DNA from: Mauremys mutica
Lineage: Eukaryota > Chordata > Testudines > Geoemydidae
DNA: 64,000 nt
NCBI RefSeq assembly: GCF_020497125.1
Contig: NC_059093.1
Span: 23,124,486-23,188,485 of the forward strand
Reading direction: 5' to 3'
Part shown: piece after piece, positions 11,591 to 23,429 of the stretch
Position numbering within the stretch: the stretch's first letter is position 1
Layout: each line of letters begins with the position of its first letter
The notes under the pieces: model-generated
What the model saw: only the letters and a program-made list of their open reading frames with translations
What the model was told of the DNA's origin: nothing
Database searches by the model: none
Translations under genes and position numbers: made by a program

Positions 11591-11734
11591 CGGGGGGGGG
11601 GGAGAGCTGGGTGGAGAACGATAATACCATTTCATGTAGATTTTAAAGTCTGGCTTTATTCCAATTCAAAAAGAAAACCACAAATTTCTAAATTCTTTGG
11701 GAAACTGAATCACCATTCTCATCCCCAGCGCTAC

Positions 11735-12115
11735 TGGGAGCCCCAGGTTCAGGGCAGTCTGCATGATGAACTTCCCCAGAGCCAGAGACCCTAGGAGCCC
11801 ACTCTGTGAAGGTGCTGCAAGCCTTTGAAGCTTGGAGCGCCCAGGACTTCCTGGCTCACCATCCACCCAACAGACATGCTGTTTAGTACATCCAAATCTG
11901 GGCTCCTGGGGCTCCCAGCTCCCAATCCACCCACCAGGTGGGTGAGCTGGCAGGAAACCAGGCAGGTTTCCATCAAAAACCTGCCTGCCTGGCAGGGTTC
12001 CATCAAAACCCTATCTGGTTTCTGGTGGAATTTTGCTGAAATTGACATGGTCCCCTGAAACATTTTGCTTTTGATAAACCAGCAAATTCCAACAAAAGCA
12101 TTTTGTTGAAATTTT
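11735..12115. repeat. Unclassified dispersed-repeat-like segment
   Basis: A short duplicated phrase (GGTTTCCATCAAAAACC / GGTTCCATCAAAACCC at 11968 and 11996) and the run AACAAAAGCATTTTGTTGAA suggest an old repeat. No coding content and no family assigned. Confidence 0.3.
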
Positions 12116-12317
12116 TCCAGTCAGGTCTAGTCGTAGGTATTTTCTCGTTCGTTAGTACTGTAGTAGCTGCCTTACTGGAAGAATACAGCTAGTGCATTAT
12201 TTTTGGAACTCCAGCCCTGTCACATCTGAGCTCTCTGGATAGTTGAAAATCAAATTTCCACATCTGGCCAACACCAATTAATTTGGCAACCAAGTATCTC
12301 ATTTTCTTTTCCACTAG

Positions 12318-12387
12318 GATAATGTCTGTAGTGTGGTGGTACAGGCAGAAAATAAGACGCACACAAAAATAGGGAGCTCTGCAGCAG
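12318..12387 (+). CDS. Weak candidate exon X
   Basis: ATTTTCTTTTCCACTAG precedes 70 bases open in phase 0 (D-N-V-C-S-V-V-V-Q-A-E-N-K...), ending at GCAG|GTGTAA. Phase 0 in matches the end of exon B. However, phase 1 out does not match the only open frame of exon C (phase 2 in), so either another exon intervenes or this is a chance match. Confidence 0.25.
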
Positions 12388-13021
12388 GTGTAAACATCTT
12401 TAATTAACACACAAGTGTCCCACAGAACATATCCTGGTCCTCTTTAGGAACTGAAGGACCAAGAGCTCTCCGGCTACAACTTAACTCCACAATGTCAAAA
12501 GAAGATATTGCCGTTCATAAGTAGTGTGGTCCTAGCCAAATCATGCTGATGAAAGTACTTTAAGGTCCATCACACCATCATGGGCTCTCACCAACAGCAC
12601 AAATGAGTGATGAAATAGTTCAGTTCTAGGTTTGGTCAATACAGCTTGCAGTAGCCTCATCTTACACAAGAAGGAAGCAGCTGTTTTTCTTTCAGTACAC
12701 AATCAATCACGTTAATGTCAATTACTTTAGTGATGAACGTGTACAGGCAGTGTCTTTTTTATGATTTCATACATTCTGTTAGATTCAAAATCCTTTGAAA
12801 TGTCTGTGCTACTTACATTTTTAATGTTTTCACTTTTTACCTGCTACACAAAATGTCTTTATGACCATTATAAAATGTTAAATAATTTAATGCACATTTA
12901 TTAATCCTGAATATTTTGCCTGGTTGCTCAGAAGCATCAATCTTTTAATTCGAGATTGGAGCTTATGTTTTTTGCCATTCTGCAAATGCTGCTGGTGGAC
13001 ATTAATCATCTGTAAAAAGCA

Positions 13022-13122
13022 TTAAAGGGTACTTTAGCACCTTATATACTAACAGGTGTTCCACAGGGCTCTTTTCTGCTTTTACAGATCCAGACTAACA
13101 CGGCTACCCCTCTGATACTGTT
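13022..13122 (+). repeat. Turtle tRNA-type SINE fragment
   Basis: Carries CACCTTATATACTAACAGG and TTTTACAGATCCAGACTAAC followed by ACGGCTACCCCTCTGATAC. Same family as 384-477, opposite orientation, with the usual arm slightly diverged. Confidence 0.75.
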
Positions 13123-13785
13123 AATCATCTGAGCAGTTTTGTTACTTTCAAAAGGGGACTACAGGTCTGTCACATCTTACGCGCATCTAACATGTGTGAT
13201 TTCAGTTTTACACGGTCGGCAACAGCAAAAAAAGGGAAAAATAACAATTTTAATACTGTACCTGTAGTGTGGGTGATTCCGCCCACCATTCAACTCAATG
13301 TAATTTTGACTATACGAGGTTTTCACTTTCCACACTAGCCGCGGAATGGAATCCCCGCATAAGATGAGACTCGCCTGTATTCACATAAACCAGGAATACT
13401 TTCAGAAATCAAGAAGTGGTGGATCAAGCTCATTGCATTCTATGGATTCTCTTCTATTAAGTAACAGTGGTTTACTTTTAAGATATAGTTTAAAAAAATG
13501 TGCAGACATCATGTCTTCTTTTTTGGTGTTTTAAAAATTGTTGCTATGGGAAGCTAGAATGTACTTTGTCCTTGCATAGGTAAGCAATGGCCTTCCCTTG
13601 AATCTCCCTGCAGAAGGGCCAGGCACAGTTGCACTCCTGGTACTCCACTGGGGTGCACACAGGACAGAGAGGGCCACAGAGAAGATGGGACAATGCAGTA
13701 GCCTCAAGTCTGATCATAAGAAGCTTGAAGAGGCACCACGCCAATCTAAAGGGTGGTTCAGTTAGGTGGGTGTACTTTCCCCATG

Positions 13786-15665
13786 GGAGTATAGAAGATT
13801 AGGGTTGGAAGAGACCTCAGGAGGTCATCTAGTCCAATCCCCTTCTCTAAGCAGGATCAACCCCAACTAAATCATCCCAACCAGGGCTTTGTCAAACTGG
13901 GCCTTAAAAACCTCTAATGATGAAGATTCCACCACCTCCCTAGGTAACCCATTCCAGTGCTTCACCACCCTCCTAGTGAAATAGTTCTCTTAATATCCAA
14001 CGTAGAACTCCCCCACTGCAACTTGAGACCATTGCTCCTTGTTCTGTCATCTGCCACCACTGAGAACAGCCGAGCTCCATACTCTTTGGAATCCCCCCTT
14101 CAGGTAACTGAAGGCTGCTATCAAATCCCCCCTCACTCTTCTCTTTTGCATACTAAATAAGCCCCGTTCCTTCAGCCGCTCCTCATAAACCACGTGCCCC
14201 ATTCCCCTAATCACTTTCCTTGCTCTCCACTGGACTCTCTCCAGTTTGTGCACATCCTTTCTGTAGTGGGAGGCCCAAAACTGGACACACTACTCCGTAT
14301 GTGGCCTCACCAGTGTTGAATAGAGGGGAACAATCACTTCCCTCGATCTGCTGGCAATGCTCCTACTAATGCAGCCCAATATGCTGATAGCTGCCTTGGC
14401 AACAAGGGCACACTGCTGACTTGTATCCAACTTCTCATCCACTGTAATCCCCAGGTCCTTTTCTGCTGAACTGCCGCTTAGCCAGTCATTCCCCAGCTTG
14501 TAGCAGTGCATGGCATTCTTCTGTGCTAAGTGCAGGACTTTGCACTTGTCTTTGTTGAACCTCTTCCCAATCCTCTAATTTGTCTAGGTCGCTCAGGACT
14601 CTATCCCTACCCTCCAGCGTATCTACCTCTCCCCCCTTAGCTTAGTGTTATCTGCGAACTTGCAGAGGGTGCAATCCATCCCATCATCCAGATCTTTAAT
14701 AAAGATATTGAACAAAACCGGCCCCAGGACCAGCCCCTGGGCCACTCCGCTTACTGCCAGCTGCCAACTAGACATGGAGCTGTTGATCACTACCCGTTGA
14801 GCCTGACGATCTAGCCAGCTTTCTATCCACCTTATAGTCCACTCATCCATCCATGACTGCTCCCTCAGCACCCTTGGATGCAGTGCATCTGGCCCCATGG
14901 ACGTGTGCATGTCCAGTTTTTCTAAATAGTCCTTAACCTGTTCTTCCTCCACTGAGGGCTGCTCACCTCTTCCGCATACTGTGCTGCCGAATGGAGCAGT
15001 CTGGGAGCTGACCTTGTCTATGAAGACAGAGGCAAAAAAAGCATTGAGTACTTCAGCTTTTTCCACATCATCTGTCATTAGGTTGCCTCCCCCATTCAGT
15101 AAGAGGCCCACACTTTCCCCGACCTTCTTGTTGCTAACATACCTGTAGAAACCCTTCTTGTTACCCTTCACATCCCTTGCTAGCTGCAACTCCAGTTGGG
15201 ATTTGTCCTTCCTGATTACACCCCTGCATGCTTGAGCAATATTTTTATATTCCTCTCTAGTCATCTGTCCAGGTTTCCACTTTGTGTAAGCTTCCGTTTT
15301 GTGTTAAAGCCCACTGAAGATTTCTCTGTTAAGCCAAGCTGGTCACCTGCCATATTTGCTATTCTTTTTGCATTTCAGGATGGTTTGTTCCTGCACCCTC
15401 AATAAGGCGTCTTTAAAATACAGCCAGTTCTCCTGGACTCCTTTCCCCCTCATGTTATTCTTCCAGGGGATCTTGCCCATCAGCTCCCTGAGGGAGTCAA
15501 AGTCTGCTTTTCTGAAGTCCAGGGTCCGTATTCTGCTGCTCTCCTTCCTTCCTTTTCTCAGGATCCTGAACTCGACCATCTCATGGTCACTGCTGCCCAA
15601 GTTGCCACCCACTGCTACTTCCTCTACCAATTCCCAGGGGTGTCCTGGGAGAGATTTTGCCATTG
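13786..15665 (-). mobile_element. CR1 LINE, 5'-truncated, minus strand
   Basis: About 1.9 kb of a CR1 element reading right to left. At 15663-15343 the end of the apurinic endonuclease is visible (L-G-S-S-D-H-E-M-V-E-F). At 15264-14623 is the reverse transcriptase, and at 14511-14290 the C-terminal region. The 3' UTR ends near 13790 with the typical CR1 terminus (GGTTGGAAGAGACCTC on the plus strand). The catalytic box reads F-A-D-N-T-K-L rather than F-A-D-D, and several frame breaks are present, so the copy is dead. It sits inside the putative host transcription unit, antisense to it. Confidence 0.9.
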
Positions 15666-17592
15666 ACTTCAGTGAAACAGGATTGAACCATTGATTCCAA
15701 GAGTGTTAACCCGGTAGGGAGTGATCCCATTTACATTGACGGTGATGGAAAAACTCCCGTTTGTTGCAGTAGGAAGAGGGTGAGGCCCTAGCTTTTTGCC
15801 TTTCATTAGTTTTACACACAGAGGCAATGGGAGGGATTGCCCTCACGGAGACTTAGGATGTGAATGTCCAGCACACTGGCCTGCTGTGCACTGAGGGCTT
15901 TGTCCAACAGCAGTAGGTCAAAGCACTCTACCCGCTACCGTGCACCTCAAGTTCCATAAAGTGCTTGTTGGACAAGCCCTTAGAGAGGCTAATGTCCACA
16001 GCACCTGCTCAAGCACCAAAAATTGTAAGTCAGGACCCAAAAAATCATGAGATCTAAAAAAAAAAGGGATTTTGGATATTTTCATTTGCCTTCAGGTGTT
16101 TGAGCCCGTAGGGTTCACATTTTCCAGGTTCTCTCTATCACCCTGAGAACTACAAACTTTTAAAAATGATAGCTGAGATTATCATGTAACCCCATGATTC
16201 CAGCAGCTGTGACTTTAAAAAAAACAACCCAAATATCATGACACTTCTGATACAATTGTGAAAGTTGGCAACACTGTCTTTGGCTTCCTAGAAAAAAATG
16301 TGTGTTCTGTTAACAGTTGAATTTGAAGAAATCAGGAAAAGAACAAAGAAGCACACTTTCTACATTTCTAATTTAGGCCCAAAGAAACCTTTGTTAATGA
16401 CCCTGAAGCATCTCTTCTGCATACAATTTGCTTTGATTTAGGAAAGCTGTTTTCCATTACAAATATTTATAAAGAAAATTATTTCCTGGCATTGTTTACA
16501 CGCCAGCACTGAATTGTTATAAAAATAACAAAATTGTAAAGGGACGATGCAGCAGGCAATTTCCAGAGCACATCTTCTGACAACAGCTGCTGGGTCCTGC
16601 CTTAGATTATTATCCAAGTATCTACAGACTTGGGTGTGATTCTGATTCCACTGACAGCAGTGAAGTTAAAAGTGTGGGAAACTTGTGACTGTAACCTCAG
16701 GTCTTAAAGTCCTGCATTCCTTCCTCAGGCAAAACTCCCACCGTCTTCAAGGATTGCCTTTAACTAACAGAGTAACTTTTCAGGCTGGCATAAGGCTGAA
16801 CAAGTAGAAGTGGAGAGGTAGCACTGAGGGTTTAATAAAGTGCAATAATAATATTCAAGAGCCTGTTGCAAGATAATAAGGAATCAGTGATCTTATGAGA
16901 GGTGGTTTTTGCAAGGGGAGCAAGTGAACCCTCACTCCCAAAGGGATGTGTCTTAAAGTAGGCCTTGGTGTATACACCCCCTGGATTTGAACTAGTTTAG
17001 TGGAGGATTTCCAGCTGGAAATCCCCAGGAAATAAATACTATTTACTGATGCACAGTTGCACAAGAGGCAAGACTCTGTAGATGATCAGATTAGTTTTCA
17101 GCAGACTGCCAAGTGGCTTTCCAGAAGATGGTTCATGGATAGAATAAGGAGGACAATGACCTTGGATGAAGGGTTAAATCATACGGAATATGAAATAGAA
17201 ATTAAAAAAAAATACCTGGATACGTAGAACAAGAAGTTCAGAGCATTTGCCATTCAGTCCTCTGCATTCTCTGTGGACAGTTGGAAGCAAGATAGCTCAT
17301 ACTGGACTCATTGGCTAGGCTGATCGTTGTTATCCAACGAAACGTGGGTGAGTGCAGAGGGAGCAGTTACCTCCTTACAAATGGAGTTTCTGGCTCAGGC
17401 AGCTCCTGTAGGAAACCCTTTCTTCTGTGCTCCAGAGTGTCTCATGTTGTTAGTTGCTGCTGGGGTTTCCGTAACCCAGGCAGTATTTCGAGGGATCTGA
17501 CTTAAGGCAGTTAATACACACACGGTTGCTTTAATAGCAGAGTGAAAGAGGCCTCATTGCGCTAGCGCTGACACTGTCTCTTTTCTCCCCAG
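15666..17592. other. Intronic/intergenic, one old repeat
   Basis: Contains the ATCATGAG-type dispersed repeat at 16005-16275 (probably opposite in orientation to 11315). The rest is AT-rich and unassigned. Confidence 0.35.
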
Positions 17593-17711
17593 CTCCCTCA
17601 ACAGGCTGATCTCCCAGTCTAGAAGCTGGTCCATAAGACAGATCCCTGGAACGAACCTTCCTTACCCTTCGTTTTATATCTCAGTGCCAGAAACTCCTCC
17701 AGCAAAGACAG
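17593..17711 (+). CDS. Candidate internal exon C of an unknown gene
   Basis: Splice signals are the best in the window: CTCTTTTCTCCCCAG before it and ACAG|GTAAGTGAG after it. Only one frame is open (phase 2 in): S-L-N-R-L-I-S-Q-S-R-S-W-S...P-S-F-Y-I-S-V-P-E-T-P-P-A-K-T, ending in phase 1. The next candidate exon at 18731 continues that frame. The basic and serine-rich stretch followed by a proline-flanked segment suggests a disordered regulatory region. I do not recognise the protein. It may belong with exons A and B, but the phase from B (0) requires at least one intervening exon. Confidence 0.55.
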
Positions 17712-18439
17712 GTAAGTGAGCCTGCAGGGGCTCCCTTGGAGTTTCTGGTGTCCCCCCCTCCAGTATTTTTAGATACCATTAATACTTGGGGATGTGATAA
17801 TATTCTGAGGAAATCGGGGGTATTTATAAATCATTCAGACCAGTCAGATTTGATTATAGCTGATTTCCAACACCTGCTGCAGAGACCAGCCATGCCTTTG
17901 AAAGCCTTATATAAAGCAAATGCTCTGCTTATGAAAGTCTTAGCAAGCCATTCATGAGAGTGGGAGTTTTGACAGAGAAATATCAAATGATACTGTTCAA
18001 ACACTGCCATGCACTGGGGATCACTGAGATGCAGGCATCGGTACAATAAGAAATTGTGCGGAGCCTAGTCCTGAGTCAGAATCTTGCTCCTATAAAGAGT
18101 CCAGGGGCAAACCCATCAAATGTAATGATGGAACTGCCCTCATGGCCAATGAGGCTGTCTCGGCTAATAGTGAATAAAACACTGCTCTAGCTGAATGAGT
18201 TGAAGGAATAAATGTACATAGAGGAAAGTTTCAAATGAAACTAAATTGCTGCCACCTAAATGTTGTTTGTATGTAGATGCACCTAATTCTGACTGTCACT
18301 CGAGGTTTTTGTAAGGTGAAAAGCTTAGTGGTGTCCCAGCTGTTAGAAGCGTATTAAAAAGTTTGAGGTTTAGAAGACGAGTGTTTTCACAAATGTTCTT
18401 AGCGTGAGCTGTCAGTGCTGGGCAAATACCGTATGCAGG

Positions 18440-18515
18440 TTTGTTAGTCTGTAAGTTGCCTCAGGACTCTCTGCCGCTTTTACAGATCCAGGCTAACGCA
18501 GCGACCCCTCTGATG
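18440..18515 (+). repeat. Turtle tRNA-type SINE fragment
   Basis: GTTTGTTAGTCTGTAAGTTG and CTTTTACAGATCCAGGCTAA identify another diverged copy of the SINE at 13022. Confidence 0.7.
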
Positions 18516-18730
18516 TGTGCAGGTTTGCATTTTTATGTGATTCCAGTTCAATAGAGATGGGGAAAGTCACAGCTATTGTGTATTTTAGGAGATCTTGAAG
18601 TTATTTGAAGCCAGTTATTCTGTGACGTACTTTGCTGCTCATTGTAACATAGTAAGTGTGTGGGTGGGTGTCTGTGAAACAGCAGTGGCCTCTGTGCTGC
18701 TGGAACTTCATTTTATTTGTCTGTCTGCAG

Positions 18731-18792
18731 AGAACCAGCCAAGGGAAAAAGTGACTAGAAAGCAACAATCCACTATATGTGCTAATAAATAG
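18731..18792 (+). CDS. Candidate terminal exon D
   Basis: TTTGTCTGTCTGCAG is a good acceptor. Joined in phase 1 to exon C, the frame continues E-N-Q-P-R-E-K-V-T-R-K-Q-Q-S-T and stops at TAG after 20 codons. AATAAA overlaps the stop and could serve as a poly(A) signal. Alternatively the exon ends at a weak GTGACT donor after E-K and splices to 19126. Confidence 0.35.
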
Positions 18793-19125
18793 GGGATTTT
18801 ACTGCTCTTTGGCTAGGAATTAGTTAAGCCGGTGGGGAAGAGTTCACACATGAAATTAGACTGACTTTAGCCTAAGTGGCTTACGCAGCCTGGGCCTCCA
18901 GCACCTTTCTCAGGCTGGCCTGTGCAATCCAGCATAAGCTTAACAGCTGCTGTGTCTCTGGTGCATCAATGCATTATATCCTTTTTGGGGAAATTCATCC
19001 TGTGCAGAGAGCTAAATGTAGACGTTGATGCACGGACTACATGCTTGCACTCTGTGCTGGGATAGATTGCACCTTCCACGTAACAACTGAATCTCGAGTT
19101 GGATGTTGCTTTCTCTTGTTTCCAG

Positions 19126-19174
19126 TGTTTGACGTCTAACAGGACTGGCACTTGCCCAGTGTGTCAGAGAACAG
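19126..19174 (+). CDS. Weak candidate exon with a Cys-x2-Cys knuckle
   Basis: TTTCTCTTGTTTCCAG is a strong acceptor. The following 49 bases read C-L-T-S-N-R-T-G-T-C-P-V-C-Q-R-T in phase 0 and end at ACAG|GTTAAT, a mediocre donor. The C-P-V-C pair resembles the start of a zinc-binding finger. It would follow exon D only if D ended in phase 0 at its weak alternative donor. Confidence 0.25.
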
Positions 19175-21080
19175 GTTAATAATAACATAAGGCTGATCCT
19201 GCTGGCTACTTAGACAAAACTGTCATGGATTATAGTAGTAGCAGCACTGGGCCTTACGTAAAGATTGTGAGACTTGGCTTATGCACAATCTAAGAGTTTT
19301 ATTGGTGTATGGATCAATTGTGTTTAAAGGTTGAGAGCTGGCACTTTATCCCGTACCATATATAATGCTCTTTGGAATTTAAACTGTAAATAAGCTGGTC
19401 CAGAAATTTTACTTAAAAAACATTAAAAAAAATGCAGGGCTTGATTAAGCACAAACCACAGTGCAGAAGCCAAACACTTTTTGCTGAATTGGCTAAGCCT
19501 GCTTATTACGTCCAGGTCACAACAGTCTCTGAGCCTGTCTCACAGAATTAACTTTGCTATTTCTTTTACTTCTTGCTTCTCTCTCCTGATGTTGGCGCCC
19601 CACGAGGAGCCAAAGCCTGTTCTGAGAAACAAAACCAAAGCAGGGGGGCTTTAACAACCTGGAATAAAGGGGATGGAAGCCTGCCCTCAGCCAATGAGAT
19701 CTGAGGCACCTACCCAGGTGGGCAGCAGCTGTTACTCCTGGGTATGCGCAGATGTATATAGGTCACTTCCAGGTACTTCTCTACTATGCAAAAGTGAAAG
19801 CCAGTCCCTGTAGAATCCGTCCCTGGAGCTATCAACTCTTAGCTGTCCAGATTGCAACCCTGCCTCCACACTCAGTGAGGAACACCATGGTACTCTGTAC
19901 CATGGACCACAACAGTCCCTCCACTGCCCGTTCCTCTCCCACAAAGTCTAATTGTGGCATTTCTGCTGTGTTTTGGACCAGAGCACAGGCTGAAAAGGCA
20001 AGCATGAGCTCAGCACAATCTCCTGTGCTCTGGCTTTAGAGCCTTGCAAAGTCCAGGCTGTGCTGGCCAAGAGGAATTGCAAGGGGAGAGCAGAAGAGAT
20101 TGGGGGAGGGAGGCAGAGAGTGAATGAGGTAAGGGATAGGTTGAGGCAGGGGGAAGGAAGGTTCCAGGACAGTGAAAGAGGATGCATAAGAAAAGAGAGA
20201 GAGAGCTGGGCACCTTGGGAATGGAGGTAGAGATGGGGGTTAGACAAGAAGGTGGCAGTTGCGAGAAGAGAAGAGGAGTGTGTGGTAGGGAGGGAATGAA
20301 AGAAAAGTGGAATACCTAGAGGAAAAAGAAATAGAGCGATGGGCTGGAAAATGGCACAAGATGAGAAGAGAATGTGATTGAGACAATCAAATGAGAGGAC
20401 TAGAGCTGCTGCATCTCAAGGAGGGAAAGAAAACGCCCAGGAATAGGAGTGAAATAACAGGGCAAGTGGCCAGCAGAGAGCTGGTCAAATATCTCAACAA
20501 CTGAGTCATTGAATAACTTAATCAATGAAGAACAGCAAGGTCAGTCAAGTAATGTCTCTGAGTAATATCTGACAAGGTTCATCCCAAACCACTAAGCTTG
20601 GTAGCTTTTGTCAGCCATCATTTGATTGATTATTTTTCAGTAGCTACGTATCTATTCTGTTTTGCTCCAGGGTATTTCCTGTGAAATATCTCTGCCTTTT
20701 TTGTACTTGAGTGAATCCACAAACTCACCAACTTCAGACCTGAAATGCTAGACTCAAATACAATAATAACCATTATTGATAATTTTTAGCTCTCACAGGG
20801 CCCTTTACACCTTCAAAGTGCCAAAGAAACTTTACCTCTTAAATCCCAGGTTGCTTTCAGTCGAGCAAAGTGATCACTGGCATGTTTCCCGATTTTAGCG
20901 TGGAAAGGAACCAGAGGCCTCAAGTAAGGTGACTGTGATAAGAACCAAGTTTCATGACTGTCTAGGTTAACCTTAGGTGGTTTCCTGTTGTGGCTGCATG
21001 TCTTTGGACATTTCCCTTACAATAATAGCAATGATGCATCTGCTTTTTTAAAGTAGTGCATCCAACTGGAATTCCTCTAA
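19175..21080. other. No gene recognised
   Basis: AT-rich with a purine-rich patch (20050-20480, many GAGAG/GGAAG runs). The open frames opposite that patch are compositional. Confidence 0.4.
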
Positions 21081-21367
21081 GGGTATGTCTGCATGGCAGC
21101 TAGGAGGTGTGATTCCCAGCCCAGGTCGACAGATTGGTGCTAGCTCAGCTCGAGCTTGGATACTAAAAACAGCAGTGTGGCCCTTGTGGCGCTGGTGGTG
21201 GCTCGGACTAGCTGCTCGAGTTCAGACCCAGGGGATGGGCAGCTGGCTGGAGCAACCGCCTGTTCTGCCACACTGCTGTTTTTAGTATGCTAGCTTGAGC
21301 TGACATAGTGCAGGTCTGTCTACCCATCCTGGGAGTCGCAGCTTCCAGATGCAGTGTAGACCTACCC
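21081..21367. mobile_element. Foldback MITE-like DNA element
   Basis: The ends are inverted: GGGTATGTCTGCATGGCAGC at the left pairs with TGCAGTGTAGACCTACCC at the right. Deeper inside, CTAAAAACAGCAGTGTGG pairs with CCACACTGCTGTTTTTAG. The arms are roughly 100 bp with a loop of about 70 bp and no coding capacity. Target duplication is not clear. Typical of a nonautonomous DNA transposon; superfamily not assigned. Confidence 0.65.
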
Positions 21368-21790
21368 TACATTTTCCTCATAGGCTCAATTATCTCTGTC
21401 ATAATACCCCGGATTAGAACGCTGTGATTTTTGCTGACCTGTGCTCTGCAGTTTGGTGAAAAGTTTTTTTTTTATCTCAGCTGCATTTAGAAAAAAATCA
21501 AAACCAAACAAAATGTCCCTACTTGGGTTTCTTGTGTCCTTATCCAGGTAAAATTTCTGTTAAAAATCAAAGACTGCAGGATTTAGCCCATTGACTTCTG
21601 TGGGAGTTGCACCTGAGGGAACACTGAGACAAGAAGGATTTAGCCCATTAAAAAGTGTTTGAGAAAGATGGAATGTTTTTTTATATATAATTCTGATAGT
21701 AACTCTAGAAAATCATGCCACTGATGGTTCAGGGCTACATTGGACTAGATAGGACTTGGACTGTACCCATGCAAGGGAGTAAGGATAAGT

Positions 21791-22107
21791 AAAGGACAGT
21801 TACCTCTTCCATAACTGGCATTCTTCGAGATGTGTTGCTCCTGTCTATTCCACAGTAGATGTGCGTGCTCGCCACGTGCATCAGTGCCGGAAGTTTTTCC
21901 CTTAGCAGTATCTGTAGTGGGGGAGCCCCGTGGTGACCCCCTAGAGTGGAGCCTGTATATCGCGCTATAAGGGGAGCCACGGCTCCCCCCACTCTCAGTT
22001 CCTTCTCATCAGACAACTCCAACAGAGGGGAAGGAGGGTGGGATGTGTAATACACCTGAGCAACACATCTCGAAGAACGCCCGTTACGGAAAAGGTAACT
22101 GTCTTTT
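21791..22107. repeat. DIRS terminal hairpin
   Basis: The left arm (21791-21834, containing TTCTTCGAGATGTG) is complementary to a right arm at 22064-22107 (containing CACATCTCGAAGAA), separated by about 230 bp. The equivalent hairpin of the second DIRS is at 56146-56456. Confidence 0.7.
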
Positions 22108-22179
22108 CTTTCTTCTTGCTCATGTGTATTCCACAGTAGGTGACTCCAAGCTAAACAGGTTGGAGGTGGGTAGGAGTTC

Positions 22180-23360
22180 AAGGGTTACCGGGGCAGAGCA
22201 CTGCCCTACCAAACCCAGCGTCATCCTGCGTTTGGGAGACGATCGCATGGTGCGATGAGAAGGTATGGACAGAGGACCATGTAGCAGCCCTGCAGATGTC
22301 CTGAATAGGGACATGAGCCACGTAGGCAGCATACGAGGCCTGAGCTCTTGTCGAGTGGGCCTTCACTATAGGAGGCGAGGGAACACCTGCCAGGTTGTAA
22401 CAAGTGTGTATGCACGAGGTGATCCAGCGGGAGATCTGCTGGGAGGATACCGGCTACCCCCTCATGTGTTCAGCATAAGCAATGAAAAGCTGAGGGGATT
22501 TACGGAACGGGCTGGTTTGGTCTAAGTAAAAAGCCAGCGCTCTGCGGACATCTAACATGTGCAGGCATCGTTCCTCATTGTAGGCATGGGGTTTAGGACA
22601 GAGAACTTGGAGGAAGATGTCCTGATCCATGTGAAAAGACGAGACTACCTTCGGCAGAAAAGCTGGGTGCGGGCAGAGCTGGATGTTACCCCTATGGAAG
22701 TTCGTATATGGGGGTTCAGAGGTCAGGGCCCTAAGCTCCAAGACCCGGCAGGCTGAGGTGAAAGCTACCAGGAACACCACCTTGTACGATAAGTGGGACC
22801 ATGAGCTCAAATGGAGGGCCTGGGCTCAAATGGAGGGCCTGTGAGGCAAGAGAGCACCAGGTTCAGGTCCCAGAGCGGGACCGGGGGGCTAGCGTAAAGG
22901 AATGCCCGATCCAGCCCTTTGAGGAACCGGGAGGTCATGTGGTGCGAAAACACCGAGTGGCCCTACATCGGGGGGTGGAAAGTCAAAATGGCCGCCAGGT
23001 GGACCCTGACTGAGGAGGAAGCCAGCCCTTGGGTCCTAAGGGACAGGAGATAATGAAGGATGAGCTGCATAGACGCGGAGGAGGGGGAAGAAGCCCTCTC
23101 CCTCGCCCACCTGGCGAACCGATACAATTTGGCCAGGTAGGTCCAACATGTGGATGGTTTCCTGCTCTCGAGCAGGACTTGTCTAACATCCTCCGTACAC
23201 CTTCCCAACTCTTTCAGCCACGGAGCAGCCACACTGTCAAATGGAGTGCGGCCAGGTTGGGGTGGAGGAGACATCCTCCTTCCTGGAAGAGGAGGTCTGG
23301 TCGGAGCCGCAGCCTGTACGGGGGGGCCACTGAAAGCTGCAGGAGGGTCCCGTAACAATG
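22180..23360 (-). pseudogene. DIRS tyrosine recombinase, inactive
   Basis: The N-terminal SAM-like part (about 23358-22963) contains V-L-L-E-S-R-K-P-S-T. The catalytic part starts near 22810 with T-S-A-C-R-V-L-E-L-R-A-L, the first Arg box. Around 22340 the H-x-x-R box is intact (A-H-S-T-R-A-Q). At 22240-22262 the final box reads T-F-S-S-H-H-A-I, where the nucleophilic Tyr expected after the first His has become His. The second DIRS copy reads S-H-C at the same place. The recombinase would resolve and integrate the circular cDNA; without the tyrosine it cannot cleave DNA. Frames are broken in several places. Confidence 0.75.
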
Positions 23361-23429
23361 CTGACGAGCCCAGTCTGGGGCTATGAGGATAATCCGAGCC
23401 GTTCTGCTTTTATCTTCTGTAGGACCCTG

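Noticed and set aside
13346..13534. Small plus-strand ORF near a SINE
   Set aside because: 62 codons, no domain, no splice sites and no neighbouring exon; ordinary chance frame.
12318..17711. Direct splicing of candidate exon X to exon C
   Set aside because: X ends in phase 1, while the only open frame of C needs phase 2. The direct join meets a stop within five codons.
21085..21285. ORF inside the foldback element as a transposase
   Set aside because: Only 66 codons, formed by the inverted arms and loop, with no catalytic motif.
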